6,786 nucleotides of DNA from Desulfobacteraceae bacterium. GTDB lineage: Bacteria; Desulfobacterota; DSM-4660; Desulfatiglandales; B25-G16. The notes beneath the pieces are model-generated. The model saw only the letters and a list, made by a program, of their open reading frames with translations, ran no database searches and was not told where the DNA came from. The position numbers were made by a program, and so were the translations under genes. Of the stretch, positions 1-6,527 are shown one piece after another (positions within the stretch are counted from its first letter, which is position 1; each line of letters begins with the position of its first letter). The DNA is taken from assembly GCA_028572035.1 (NCBI GenBank), contig JAPVWE010000075.1:1-6786 (forward strand), read 5' to 3'.

Positions 1-1
1 C

Positions 2-724
2 ATTAAGATTGGGTTAAGTCCTGTGATCCTGGATTTGATGGAAAAAGGGATAATTACAGGTCTAACCATGAACGGTGCCGGTATTATACATGACCTGGAG
101 GTGGCCATGGTGGGCGCCACATCAGAATATGTGGACTCTGAACTCCCTCACGGCAAATTTGGAATGGCTAAAGAGACAGGGGAGTTTCTTAACATGGCAA
201 TCAGGGAAGGGGCCAAGAAAGGGGACGGATTAGGCTATTGTGTTGGGAAAAGTGTTCTTGAGGCATCCTTTCCTTATAACAAGTTTAGTCTATTAGCTGG
301 GGCCGCGAGAATGGATGTCCCTCTTACAGTGCACGTAGCTATAGGTACGGATATTATCCATTTTCATCCGGCTGTAGACGGGTCTGCAATAGGAAAAACC
401 TCACATCTTGATTTTCGAATCTTTGCTACTTTAGTCTCACATCTAGAAGGTGGTGTATATATCAATCTTGGTTCAGCGGTTATCTTGCCTGAAGTATTCT
501 TAAAGGCCCTTACCCTGGTGAGAAACCTGGGGTTTAATGTCAAGAGGTTTACAACAGTCGACATGGACTTCATAAGGCATTATAGGCCTATGAATAATGT
601 AGTTAAGAGGCCGACCCTTGAGGGTGGCGAGGGATTTTCTCTAACTGGGCACAATGAGATTATGTTTCCCCTGCTTGTAGCAGCCATGATTGAATCTTTG
701 GAGAATGATAAAGTTGTCTCTTAA
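2..724 (+). CDS. Deoxyhypusine-synthase-superfamily protein, 5' end cut off by the window
   Basis: The reading frame is open from base 2 (I-K-I-G-L-S-P-V-I-L-D-L-M), so the gene starts before the window; the GTG at 23 is an internal valine codon. About 240 C-terminal residues are present. NGAGIIHDLEVAMVG, HGKFGMAKETGEFLN, HVAIGTDIIHFHP, GSAVILPEVFLKAL and FIRHYRPMNNVVKRP are blocks I associate with a conserved bacterial branch of the deoxyhypusine synthase superfamily (NAD-binding Rossmann-like fold). True deoxyhypusine synthase transfers an aminobutyl group from spermidine to a lysine of eIF5A, which bacteria lack. The GGG-x-x-KHH-type segment that carries the catalytic lysine in the real enzyme is not visible; NLGSAVILPEVF seems to occupy its place. 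The substrate is therefore unknown, and a deoxyhypusine synthase label alone would mislead. It lies 9 nt before ispF, probably in the same operon. Family membership is fairly sure; function is not. Confidence 0.72.
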   Translation: MKIGLSPVILDLMEKGIITGLTMNGAGIIHDLEVAMVGATSEYVDSELPHGKFGMAKETGEFLNMAIREGAKKGDGLGYCVGKSVLEASFPYNKFSLLAGAARMDVPLTVHVAIGTDIIHFHPAVDGSAIGKTSHLDFRIFATLVSHLEGGVYINLGSAVILPEVFLKALTLVRNLGFNVKRFTTVDMDFIRHYRPMNNVVKRPTLEGGEGFSLTGHNEIMFPLLVAAMIESLENDKVVS

Positions 725-733
725 GAAATTGAA

Positions 734-1222
734 ATGGTAGAAGACGTGATCAGGGTTGGATTCGGATACGATGTTCATAGGCTGGTTGAGGGAAGGCCTC
801 TGATTTTAGGAGGTGTTAAGATTCCATATGTGAGAGGTCTATTAGGTTACTCTGACGCAGATGTTTTGACTCATGCCGTTATCGACGCCATCCTAGGGGC
901 CCTTGGTAAGGGTGACATTGGTCGCCATTTTCCTGACTCCGATCCAGCCTACAAAGGAGCGGATAGTCTTTTTCTTCTAAAAAAGGTAGTGAAGATTGCT
1001 CATGATGAGAGATTTGCTATCAACAACCTTGATGCCACTGTTGTTGCCCAAGAACCAAAATTAACAATATATCTGAATGATATGGAAGAGAGGTTGTCAG
1101 GTGTTCTAGAGGTTGACCCTCAGGTGGTAAACGTAAAAGCAACCACCACCGAGGGCCTGGGCCTTTGCGGCAGAGAGGAAGGTCTGGCTGCCTATGCAGT
1201 AGTAACACTGAGAAGTGCCTAA
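734..1222 (+). CDS. ispF: 2-C-methyl-D-erythritol 2,4-cyclodiphosphate synthase
   Basis: IspF converts 4-diphosphocytidyl-2-C-methyl-D-erythritol 2-phosphate to the 2,4-cyclodiphosphate with release of CMP, in the cytosolic MEP pathway to isoprenoid precursors; it works as a trimer. The 162-residue length is normal. GYDVHRL at 11-17 gives the metal ligands D13 and H15, and H47 in SDADVLTHAVIDA is the third (E. coli D8, H10, H42). GDIGRHFPDSDPAYKGADS and NVKATTTEGLGLCGREEG are the other family signatures. Residue 39 is Tyr where E. coli has His34, just before the conserved Ser-Asp. The ATG at 734 is chosen because it leaves a typical short lead before the first strand; its ribosome binding site is weak and a GTG at 746 is possible. 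The last codons and the stop lie inside the left arm of the repeat hairpin at 1213-1277. No ispD is adjacent on the visible side. Confidence 0.97.
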   Translation: MVEDVIRVGFGYDVHRLVEGRPLILGGVKIPYVRGLLGYSDADVLTHAVIDAILGALGKGDIGRHFPDSDPAYKGADSLFLLKKVVKIAHDERFAINNLDATVVAQEPKLTIYLNDMEERLSGVLEVDPQVVNVKATTTEGLGLCGREEGLAAYAVVTLRSA

Positions 1223-1296
1223 AGTGAGCTAAAGTTAAGATGATCTACTTCCCAAACTTTAGGCACTTTAGGCACTTGTAATTTTAGGCACTCACT
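1213..1296. repeat. Nonamer-based repeat forming a long imperfect hairpin between ispF and cysS
   Basis: The left arm at 1213-1236 (starts AAGTGCCTAAAGTG, ends CTAAAGTT) is the reverse complement of 1255-1277 except for one small internal loop (1227-1228 against 1263). That gives 14 plus 8 base pairs around an 18-nt loop at 1237-1254. The right arm is built from a tandem 9-bp unit ACTTTAGGC (1256-1264 and 1265-1273, then ACTT), and a further partial copy TTTAGGCACT follows at 1283-1292. The left arm starts at the last codons of ispF and includes its TAA at 1220-1222. The stem is AU-rich and no U-tract follows, so it is not a standard intrinsic terminator. It could be an mRNA processing or stability element, a member of a dispersed REP-like family, or a protein-binding array. 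The base-pairing is read directly from the sequence; any role is unknown. Confidence 0.85.
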
Positions 1297-1299
1297 GTT

Positions 1300-1304
1300 A
1301 AGGA
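1300..1304 (+). promoter_or_regulatory. Ribosome binding site of cysS with short spacing
   Basis: AAGGA sits only two bases before the ATG at 1307, closer than the usual 5-9 nt. No other in-frame start codon lies between the repeat and this ATG, and the protein starts with the family-typical MPLRLYN, so the start is secure although the spacing is tight. Confidence 0.45.
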
Positions 1305-1306
1305 AC

Positions 1307-2782
1307 ATGCCCCTCAGGTTATATAACTCAGCAAGCAGGAAAAAAGAGGTCTTTGAGCCAATAAAGAATGGTCAGGCTGGTATCTATGTCTGCGGGGTTA
1401 CTGTCTATGATCTGTGCCATATAGGACATGCCCGCTCGGCCATTGTTTTTGATGTCTTGGTTAGATATCTGAGGGCCATAGGCTTTAAGGTTACCTATGT
1501 TAGAAATTTTACCGATGTTGATGATAAGATCATTGAGCGGTCAAAAAAAACCGGGCAGGACACCATTACCCTGGCAGAAAGGTATATACATGCCTTTCAC
1601 GAAGATATGCTTGTCTTAGGTGTGCTTAATGCTGATATAGAGCCAAGGGCCACGGAACATATTAGTGATATTATTGATATGATTAGACGGCTGGTTGAAA
1701 AAGGATTTGCCTATGTTGATGATGCCAATGTCTACTTTTCTGTTGAAAACTTTGATAGTTATGGTCAGCTTTCAGGTCGCCGACTGGAGGAGATGGTTGC
1801 CGGAGCACGGATTGCTGTTGATGAGAAAAAGAAACATCCTATGGATTTTGTTCTCTGGAAAGGGGCAAAACCAGGGGAGCCCAAGTGGAACAGTCCTTGG
1901 GGTGAGGGAAGACCAGGATGGCATATAGAATGCTCTGCAATGAGCTGCAGGTATTTAGGGGCAAATTTTGATATACATGGCGGGGGTCGTGATCTGATAT
2001 TCCCACACCATGAAAACGAGAGGGCCCAGGCAATAGCGGCCAATGGAGTCAGTTTTGCAAATTACTGGATACACAACGGTTTTGTGACTGTGGAATCGGA
2101 AAAGATGTCTAAGTCGCTGGGTAATTTTATTACTATAAAGGATGCTCTTCAGTTATATCACCCCCAGGAGTTAAGGCTCTTTTTGCTTTCTAAGCACTAT
2201 AGGAGTCCGTTGGATTTTTCCCGGTCTGCCATATTGGAAGCCAGGTCCGGGCTCATCAGGATTTACAGGACTCTTCAAAGATTAGAAGAGATAGTCGGGC
2301 CTTCTAAAGCTGATTCAAGAGGGACAATCACCCCGTTTTTGCCTACAGTAGATGGACATGGCTTTAAGGACAACTTTAAAAGTGTTATGGATGATGATCT
2401 TAATACAGCGGCGGGATTAGGACTAATCTTTGATAAGGTAAGGGATATCAATAGAGTCATAGATTCATCGGTCCGAAACAAGGATGTCAAATCCCAATTG
2501 ATTAAGGAAAGAAGTGATCTTCTTGACTGTGGTAAGGTCCTGGGCCTTCTTGAAGAGGAACCATCTAAACTCTTTCAGGAGATAGTAAAGACTCCCTCTG
2601 AAATAGACACCGAAGAAATTGAGAAAATGATCCAAGAGAGGGATGAGGCAAGAAGGGCAAAAGATTGGGCTCGGGCCGATGCTATCAGGGAGGAACTATC
2701 CGGAAAGGGCATTATCCTTGAAGATGGACCAAAAGGTACAAAATGGCGATTCAGGATCGAGGGGAAACATAAAACCCAATAA
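1307..2782 (+). CDS. cysS: Cysteinyl-tRNA synthetase
   Basis: This class I aminoacyl-tRNA synthetase charges tRNA-Cys with cysteine using ATP, in the cytosol. At 491 residues it is slightly longer than E. coli CysRS (461). The Rossmann catalytic domain begins at YVCGVTVYDLCHIGHAR with the HIGH motif at 38-41; KMSKS is at 266-270 followed by LGNF. The zinc site that selects cysteine is complete: C29, C209 (WHIECSAMS), H234 and E238 (FPHHENE), at the same numbers as in E. coli. A helical anticodon-binding region follows from about 300, and the C-terminal RDEARRAKDWARADAIREEL with GPKGTKWR is typical of bacterial CysRS. The start at MPLRLYN matches the family. It is probably cotranscribed with uvrB, which begins 15 nt after the stop in the same frame. 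The 84-nt gap from ispF contains the repeat hairpin, which could separate expression of the two pairs. Confidence 0.98.
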   Translation: MPLRLYNSASRKKEVFEPIKNGQAGIYVCGVTVYDLCHIGHARSAIVFDVLVRYLRAIGFKVTYVRNFTDVDDKIIERSKKTGQDTITLAERYIHAFHEDMLVLGVLNADIEPRATEHISDIIDMIRRLVEKGFAYVDDANVYFSVENFDSYGQLSGRRLEEMVAGARIAVDEKKKHPMDFVLWKGAKPGEPKWNSPWGEGRPGWHIECSAMSCRYLGANFDIHGGGRDLIFPHHENERAQAIAANGVSFANYWIHNGFVTVESEKMSKSLGNFITIKDALQLYHPQELRLFLLSKHYRSPLDFSRSAILEARSGLIRIYRTLQRLEEIVGPSKADSRGTITPFLPTVDGHGFKDNFKSVMDDDLNTAAGLGLIFDKVRDINRVIDSSVRNKDVKSQLIKERSDLLDCGKVLGLLEEEPSKLFQEIVKTPSEIDTEEIEKMIQERDEARRAKDWARADAIREELSGKGIILEDGPKGTKWRFRIEGKHKTQ

Positions 2783-2797
2783 ACACAACAAACACAA

Positions 2798-4813
2798 GTG
2801 CAACGGTCTTCAGCTTTTCAGCTTATCTCTGAATTTGTACCAAAAGGTGATCAACAACATGCCATTGATGCCCTTGGTAAAGGGGTAGAAGAAGGGCTCA
2901 GGCATCAGGTACTGCTTGGTGTAACCGGCTCTGGAAAGACATTTACCATAGCCAATGTCGTGGCACAAGTCAAAAAACCCACCCTTGTTATTGCTCCTAA
3001 CAAGACCTTAGCAGCCCAGCTTTATGGGGAATTCAAAAATCTTTTTCCAAACAATGCAGTTGAATATTTTGTGAGCTACTATGATTATTATCAACCCGAA
3101 GCATATGTTCCTCAAACCGATACCTATATACAGAAAGATGCCTCTATCAACGAGCAGATTGATAAGATGAGGCATTCGGCAACCAGATCCCTTCTGGACA
3201 GGGATGATGTTCTTATTGTAGCCAGTGTATCATGCATTTACGGGCTTGGCTCCCCTGAGGCCTATCATGGCATGCTCCTGTACGTAGAAAAAGGTGATTA
3301 TATAAGCCGAGAAGATGTCCTCAAGAAATTGGTGGAAATTCACTATGAAAGGAGTGACCTTGACTTTCATCGCTCATCTTTTAGGGTTAGAGGTGATGTG
3401 GTGGATATTTATCCAGCATACGAGGATTACTCCTCTATCAGGCTAATATTTTTTGGCGATTGTGTTGAACGTATTCAGGAGATTGATCCACTTAGCGGTC
3501 ACATTATGCAAGAGCTGAGCCGTGTGGCCGTATACCCGGCCAGTCATTATGTGACCACATCGGCTAAGAGACAAGAGGCCGTCCAGGATGTTAGAGAAGA
3601 GCTCACCAGAAGGATTGAGCATTTTAAAAAGGAAGAGAAATGGATTGAGGCACAAAGAATCGAAGAGAGGACCCTCTATGATTTAGAAATGATTGAGGAG
3701 ATGGGTTATTGTCATGGCATAGAGAACTATTCCAGGCATCTGACAGGTAGGAAGCCCGGCGAGCCACCCCCAACACTTCTTGACTATTTTCCAGGTAATT
3801 CCCTTATTGTCTTAGATGAAAGCCATATTACGGTCCCCCAGCTCGTAGGTATGTTCAGGGGCGATAGATCAAGGAAAGAGACATTGGTTGAATTTGGTTT
3901 TCGCCTTTCCTCTGCCCTTGATAACAGGCCCCTGAAGTTTGAGGAATTTGAATCTCGAGTCAACCAAATAATCTATGTTTCTGCCACCCCAGGTCCATAT
4001 GAATTGGATAAAGCAACCTACGTGATCGAGCAGATTACTAGACCGACGGGACTGATAGACCCGGGGATCTCAGTCAAACCTGCAAGCAGCCAGGTGGATG
4101 GTCTATTAACGGCTATCAGGGATGTCGTAGGTGCTGGTCAGCGTGTTTTGGTCACCACTCTCACAAAAGCTATGGCCGAAGATCTCACTGAGTACTATGC
4201 AGAATTGGGTATTAGGGTCAGGTACCTTCATTCTGACATAACTACCATTGAAAGGACGGAGATCATCAGGGACCTCAGGCTTGGAGTCTTTGACGTCCTT
4301 ATTGGAATCAATCTTTTGAGGGAGGGTTTGGATCTGCCAGAGGTCTCGCTGGTGGCAATTCTGGATGCAGATAAAGAGGGTTTCTTACGATCTGAGAGGT
4401 CTCTTATCCAGACCTGTGGGCGTGCTGCCAGAAATGTGGACGGTAAGGTCATCTTTTATGCTGATGAGGTCACACCGTCCATGAGAAAGGCAATTGATGA
4501 AACTAACAGGAGGCGGCGATTACAGAAAAGATATAATGAAGCACACGGGATTACCCCGGAATCAATCAAGAAGGATATCTCTGATATCCTGAGCTCTGTT
4601 TATGAGGCAGACTATGTGAGTATTCCCACTGTCTCAGAACCAGAGGAGGAATACATATCACTTGATAATTTAGCCAAGGTTATGAAATCACTAAAGAAAA
4701 AAATGCTTGATGCAGCCAGAAGGTTAGATTTTGAGGAGGCGACTCACCTGCGGGATCGGATATCCCATTTGGAAAAAAGGGAGTTGGCCCACAGGGATTC
4801 ATCACTTTTTTGA
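2798..4813 (+). CDS. uvrB: UvrABC excinuclease subunit B
   Basis: UvrB is the damage-verifying helicase-like subunit of nucleotide excision repair. UvrA loads it on damaged DNA and it then recruits UvrC for incision. The length of 671 residues is close to E. coli (673). Walker A is GVTGSGKT at 41-48; the beta-hairpin that inserts between the DNA strands is around 92-115 (YYDYYQPEAYVPQTDTY); Walker B is VLDESH at 338-343. YVSATPGPYE at 393-402, GINLLREGLDLPEV at 503-516 and QTCGRAARN at 538-546 are the later helicase motifs. The UVR domain that contacts UvrC is at about 624-660 (KKKMLDAARRLDFEEATHLRD). The GTG at 2798 is the only start codon between the upstream in-frame stop and the conserved N-terminus (FQLISEFVPKGDQQ). 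It has no visible ribosome binding site, so translation probably depends on coupling to cysS. The 3' end overlaps the convergent small gene by 12 nt. Confidence 0.98.
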   Translation: MQRSSAFQLISEFVPKGDQQHAIDALGKGVEEGLRHQVLLGVTGSGKTFTIANVVAQVKKPTLVIAPNKTLAAQLYGEFKNLFPNNAVEYFVSYYDYYQPEAYVPQTDTYIQKDASINEQIDKMRHSATRSLLDRDDVLIVASVSCIYGLGSPEAYHGMLLYVEKGDYISREDVLKKLVEIHYERSDLDFHRSSFRVRGDVVDIYPAYEDYSSIRLIFFGDCVERIQEIDPLSGHIMQELSRVAVYPASHYVTTSAKRQEAVQDVREELTRRIEHFKKEEKWIEAQRIEERTLYDLEMIEEMGYCHGIENYSRHLTGRKPGEPPPTLLDYFPGNSLIVLDESHITVPQLVGMFRGDRSRKETLVEFGFRLSSALDNRPLKFEEFESRVNQIIYVSATPGPYELDKATYVIEQITRPTGLIDPGISVKPASSQVDGLLTAIRDVVGAGQRVLVTTLTKAMAEDLTEYYAELGIRVRYLHSDITTIERTEIIRDLRLGVFDVLIGINLLREGLDLPEVSLVAILDADKEGFLRSERSLIQTCGRAARNVDGKVIFYADEVTPSMRKAIDETNRRRRLQKRYNEAHGITPESIKKDISDILSSVYEADYVSIPTVSEPEEEYISLDNLAKVMKSLKKKMLDAARRLDFEEATHLRDRISHLEKRELAHRDSSLF

Positions 4814-4817
4814 ATCC
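4795..4817. other. Short hairpin spanning the convergent stop codons
   Basis: GGATTCA at 4795-4801 and TGAATCC at 4811-4817 form a perfect 7-bp stem with a 9-nt loop (TCACTTTTT). The uvrB stop TGA (4811-4813) is in one arm and the minus-strand gene's stop (4802-4804) is in the loop. It lies where a shared bidirectional terminator would be expected, but no U-tract follows on either strand, so termination activity is uncertain. Confidence 0.35.
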
Positions 4818-5050
4818 ATGATCTTCTCCAGGGTCCACAGATCCTCATCTTGGTCATATCTAATAAGATAGATCTTCTGATCATTGGCCAATATCTTGAA
4901 ATAGCTGTGATCTATCCCGTACCATCGGTCCACAATTTCCTCCACTATTAGCTTGCGGCCTCGGAGGGTAAAATCAATCGGTCGCTCATTCACCTTATAT
5001 CCAGAATAGCAACTAACGTGGATAACCTTTAGACGTGAATCAATTTTCAT
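4802..5050 (-). CDS. Uncharacterised 82-residue conserved-type protein (CYSGY / DRWYG)
   Basis: Small cytosolic-looking protein with no signal peptide or membrane segment and many charged and aromatic residues. Its order, VSCYSGYKVNERPIDFTL, then EEIVDRWYGIDHSYFKI, then QKIYLIRYDQDEDLWTLE, matches my memory of short hypothetical proteins in deltaproteobacteria; I know of no assigned function. The alternating hydrophobic pattern suggests a small all-beta fold (inference). The start is the ATG at 5050, the only start codon ahead of the conserved part, with no clear ribosome binding site. It begins 14 nt after the stop of the M23 peptidase gene, so the two are probably one transcript with coupled translation. 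Its 3' end overlaps uvrB tail to tail by 12 nt. That it is a real gene is supported by the tight fit between neighbours and the protein-like composition; the function is unknown. Confidence 0.75.
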   Translation of the reverse strand: MKIDSRLKVIHVSCYSGYKVNERPIDFTLRGRKLIVEEIVDRWYGIDHSYFKILANDQKIYLIRYDQDEDLWTLEKIMDSKK

Positions 5051-5064
5051 ATGTAATTAAAGTA

Positions 5065-6450
5065 TTATTTCTCTGTGAGCTTATCTACCATGTTCAACTT
5101 CTTGTATATGTTGTCTCTTATCCAGTGGGAATCCCACCACTCTATTGGGTTGACAGCACTACCATGTACCATAAAGCCGAAATGTAGATGATCACCGGTT
5201 GCGAGGCCTGTTTTACCGGTAGCGCCAATTGTATCCCCCTTATTGACTGACTGATCGACATTTACATCAATCCTGCTTAAGTGACCATACATAGTGTAAA
5301 GGCCCTGCCCGTGATCAATTACCACTGTTTGGCCATAGATTCCAAAATCTCGGGCGTAAATAACCCTGCCACTATTGGCAGCCTGCACAGGAGATCTGGC
5401 CAATGATGCCAGATCAACACCCAGGTGTACTCCCTTATCTATTAATTTACCTTTGTAATAGTAGATTCTCTGATCAGCAAACTTGGCCATTGTGGCGGCA
5501 TTTTTCATTCTCAGCCAGGGCCCATCCCACAGCTTTTCTTTTGTTGCTGATTGGCAAAGTTCTTTTATTCCAGCATAACTTTTCTCTCTCAATTCTCTAT
5601 TGATGTGCAGATATTTCTCAATCTTACTTTTACCTGGCTCAAATATGTCAGGGGGAAAAGAGGAGATTATGTTATCTAAGAGTCGGTCTGATATTCTTAT
5701 CTTATCCTTGCGAAAGCGTTTTTGCCTGATATGATAGAAGAAGACCTTTTTTGTTTCATTATCAGCCCTATCTTTTGCCCAGAGATACAGAGTATTATCT
5801 TTCTTGAAATTGTAGGGAACAGCAAAGTAAGAGATATATATTCCAGTTTGAGGATCGTTCATAAAAGGTATACCGGGAAAAAAAAGATCATTCACTAAAA
5901 CACCGCTTTGACTTGTGTCGGTTGAGATCCTGTAAATGATCAGACCGGAGCCCCCTATATTAACGTTATGGCTTCTGCTGATGGGTGTTATTGAGGGAGG
6001 GATTGTGTCCACTATCATTTTATGTTCAATTACTGTCAGATTTCCATCGCCACCTCTCCTTTTGGAGAAATCATGAACCTCGATGATAAGACTGGCCTGT
6101 CCCTGTACCAGATGTAATTTAATTGGATCTAGTGTAAATTCCTCCTTAAAGGTACGGATCCCCCTTTTGTTGAAGAGTCCATCATATGGAAAACTCTTTT
6201 TCAGGATAGGAATAACAGGGCCATCCTGTTTCACGCTCACCTTTACTGTTCTCAGTCCCATCTTTAGGTCAGAAACCGTTGCATTGAAGGTAATACTTTT
6301 ACTCAAATAATCTGGTAATGGTTCCAGATGAGCCTGCGGTTTTTCGCCTTCAAAGATAGTCATCAAGAGCCAGATGAGAAGGATAACAATAAGAACAGCG
6401 GGCAACAGTGCAATTATAAACCTTGAACTTTTAATCCTTGACTTTTCCAT
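5065..6450 (-). CDS. Membrane-anchored M23 (LytM-type) zinc metallopeptidase
   Basis: Predicted periplasmic peptidoglycan endopeptidase or a related cell-envelope regulator. Residues 1-10 are basic and 11-33 form one hydrophobic segment (FIIALLPAVLIVILLIWLLM), with no obvious signal peptidase site, so it is likely anchored in the inner membrane by its N-terminus. Residues about 40-240 look like an Ig-like beta stalk (VDTIPPSITP, GGSGLIIYRIS, SGVLVNDLFFPG, LYLWAKDRADNET). A helical linker lies at about 250-330. The C-terminal M23 domain is at about 335-440: HLGVD gives zinc ligands H342 and D346, YGHLS gives H390, and HLH at 421-423 supplies H423 as third ligand with H421. All key residues are present, so an active enzyme is expected rather than an EnvC/NlpD-like degenerate one. 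Length is 461 residues. An AAAGGG lies 14 nt before the ATG at 6450, farther than usual. An 18-codon ORF in the same frame ends 3 nt upstream. Confidence 0.9.
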   Translation of the reverse strand: MEKSRIKSSRFIIALLPAVLIVILLIWLLMTIFEGEKPQAHLEPLPDYLSKSITFNATVSDLKMGLRTVKVSVKQDGPVIPILKKSFPYDGLFNKRGIRTFKEEFTLDPIKLHLVQGQASLIIEVHDFSKRRGGDGNLTVIEHKMIVDTIPPSITPISRSHNVNIGGSGLIIYRISTDTSQSGVLVNDLFFPGIPFMNDPQTGIYISYFAVPYNFKKDNTLYLWAKDRADNETKKVFFYHIRQKRFRKDKIRISDRLLDNIISSFPPDIFEPGKSKIEKYLHINRELREKSYAGIKELCQSATKEKLWDGPWLRMKNAATMAKFADQRIYYYKGKLIDKGVHLGVDLASLARSPVQAANSGRVIYARDFGIYGQTVVIDHGQGLYTMYGHLSRIDVNVDQSVNKGDTIGATGKTGLATGDHLHFGFMVHGSAVNPIEWWDSHWIRDNIYKKLNMVDKLTEK

Positions 6451-6453
6451 TTT

Positions 6454-6510
6454 TTATATATTAACCCTTTCATGTTCAGGTATTTCTCGGATTGGTTTAT
6501 CTTTGGTCAT
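6454..6510 (-). CDS. Possible 18-codon upstream ORF in frame with the M23 peptidase
   Basis: On the minus strand, ATG at 6510 opens an 18-residue frame (MTKDKPIREIPEHERVNI) that stops at TAA 6456-6454, one codon (AAA) before the peptidase start. It is in the same frame as the peptidase. The peptide is charged and protein-like, but 18 codons are too few to prove coding and no ribosome binding site precedes it. It could be a leader peptide that couples translation, the remnant of an N-terminal extension now cut by a stop codon, or chance. Confidence 0.25.
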   Translation of the reverse strand: MTKDKPIREIPEHERVNI

Positions 6511-6527
6511 GTTGATGCTTTTGTCAA
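6499..6527 (-). promoter_or_regulatory. Candidate sigma-70-type promoter for the M23 peptidase operon
   Basis: On the minus strand a perfect TTGACA -35 box (6527-6522) is followed after 17 nt by AAAGAT (6504-6499), a poor -10 matching three of six consensus bases. Transcription would start near 6491, about 40 nt before the peptidase ATG. The -35 is good and the spacing ideal, but the -10 is weak, so this is tentative. If the start is right, the ATG of the 18-codon ORF at 6510 would lie upstream of the transcript, which argues against both being functional. Confidence 0.35.

Noticed and set aside
23..25. GTG as a possible start of the first gene
   Set aside because: The frame continues upstream to base 2 with family-like residues (IKIGLSPVILDLM), so this GTG is an internal valine codon of a gene that begins before the window.
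364..573. 69-codon open frame on the minus strand inside the first gene
   Set aside because: It lies wholly opposite a well-conserved coding region, and its translation shows no recognisable domain.
1256..1292. Tandem 9-bp repeats considered as a CRISPR-like or iteron array
   Set aside because: The units are too short for CRISPR and have no unique spacers between them. There is no cas or replication initiator gene nearby; the hairpin arrangement explains them better.
1695..2043. Open frames on both strands inside cysS
   Set aside because: They overlap the core of the synthetase (including Cys209 and the HHENE zinc motif) and read as low-quality shadow translations.
2643..2888. 81-codon plus-strand frame bridging the cysS-uvrB junction
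   Set aside because: It is out of frame with both strongly conserved genes and its product resembles nothing recognisable; the junction is explained by the end of cysS and the GTG start of uvrB.
4572..4590. 8-bp perfect inverted repeat (AGGATATC / GATATCCT) within uvrB
   Set aside because: It falls in the codons for KDISDIL, where repeated Asp-Ile codons produce the symmetry; chance is sufficient.
5393..5415. 8-bp perfect inverted repeat (GATCTGGC / GCCAGATC) within the peptidase gene
   Set aside because: It sits inside the conserved M23 coding region with no sign of a regulatory or terminator role; most likely chance.
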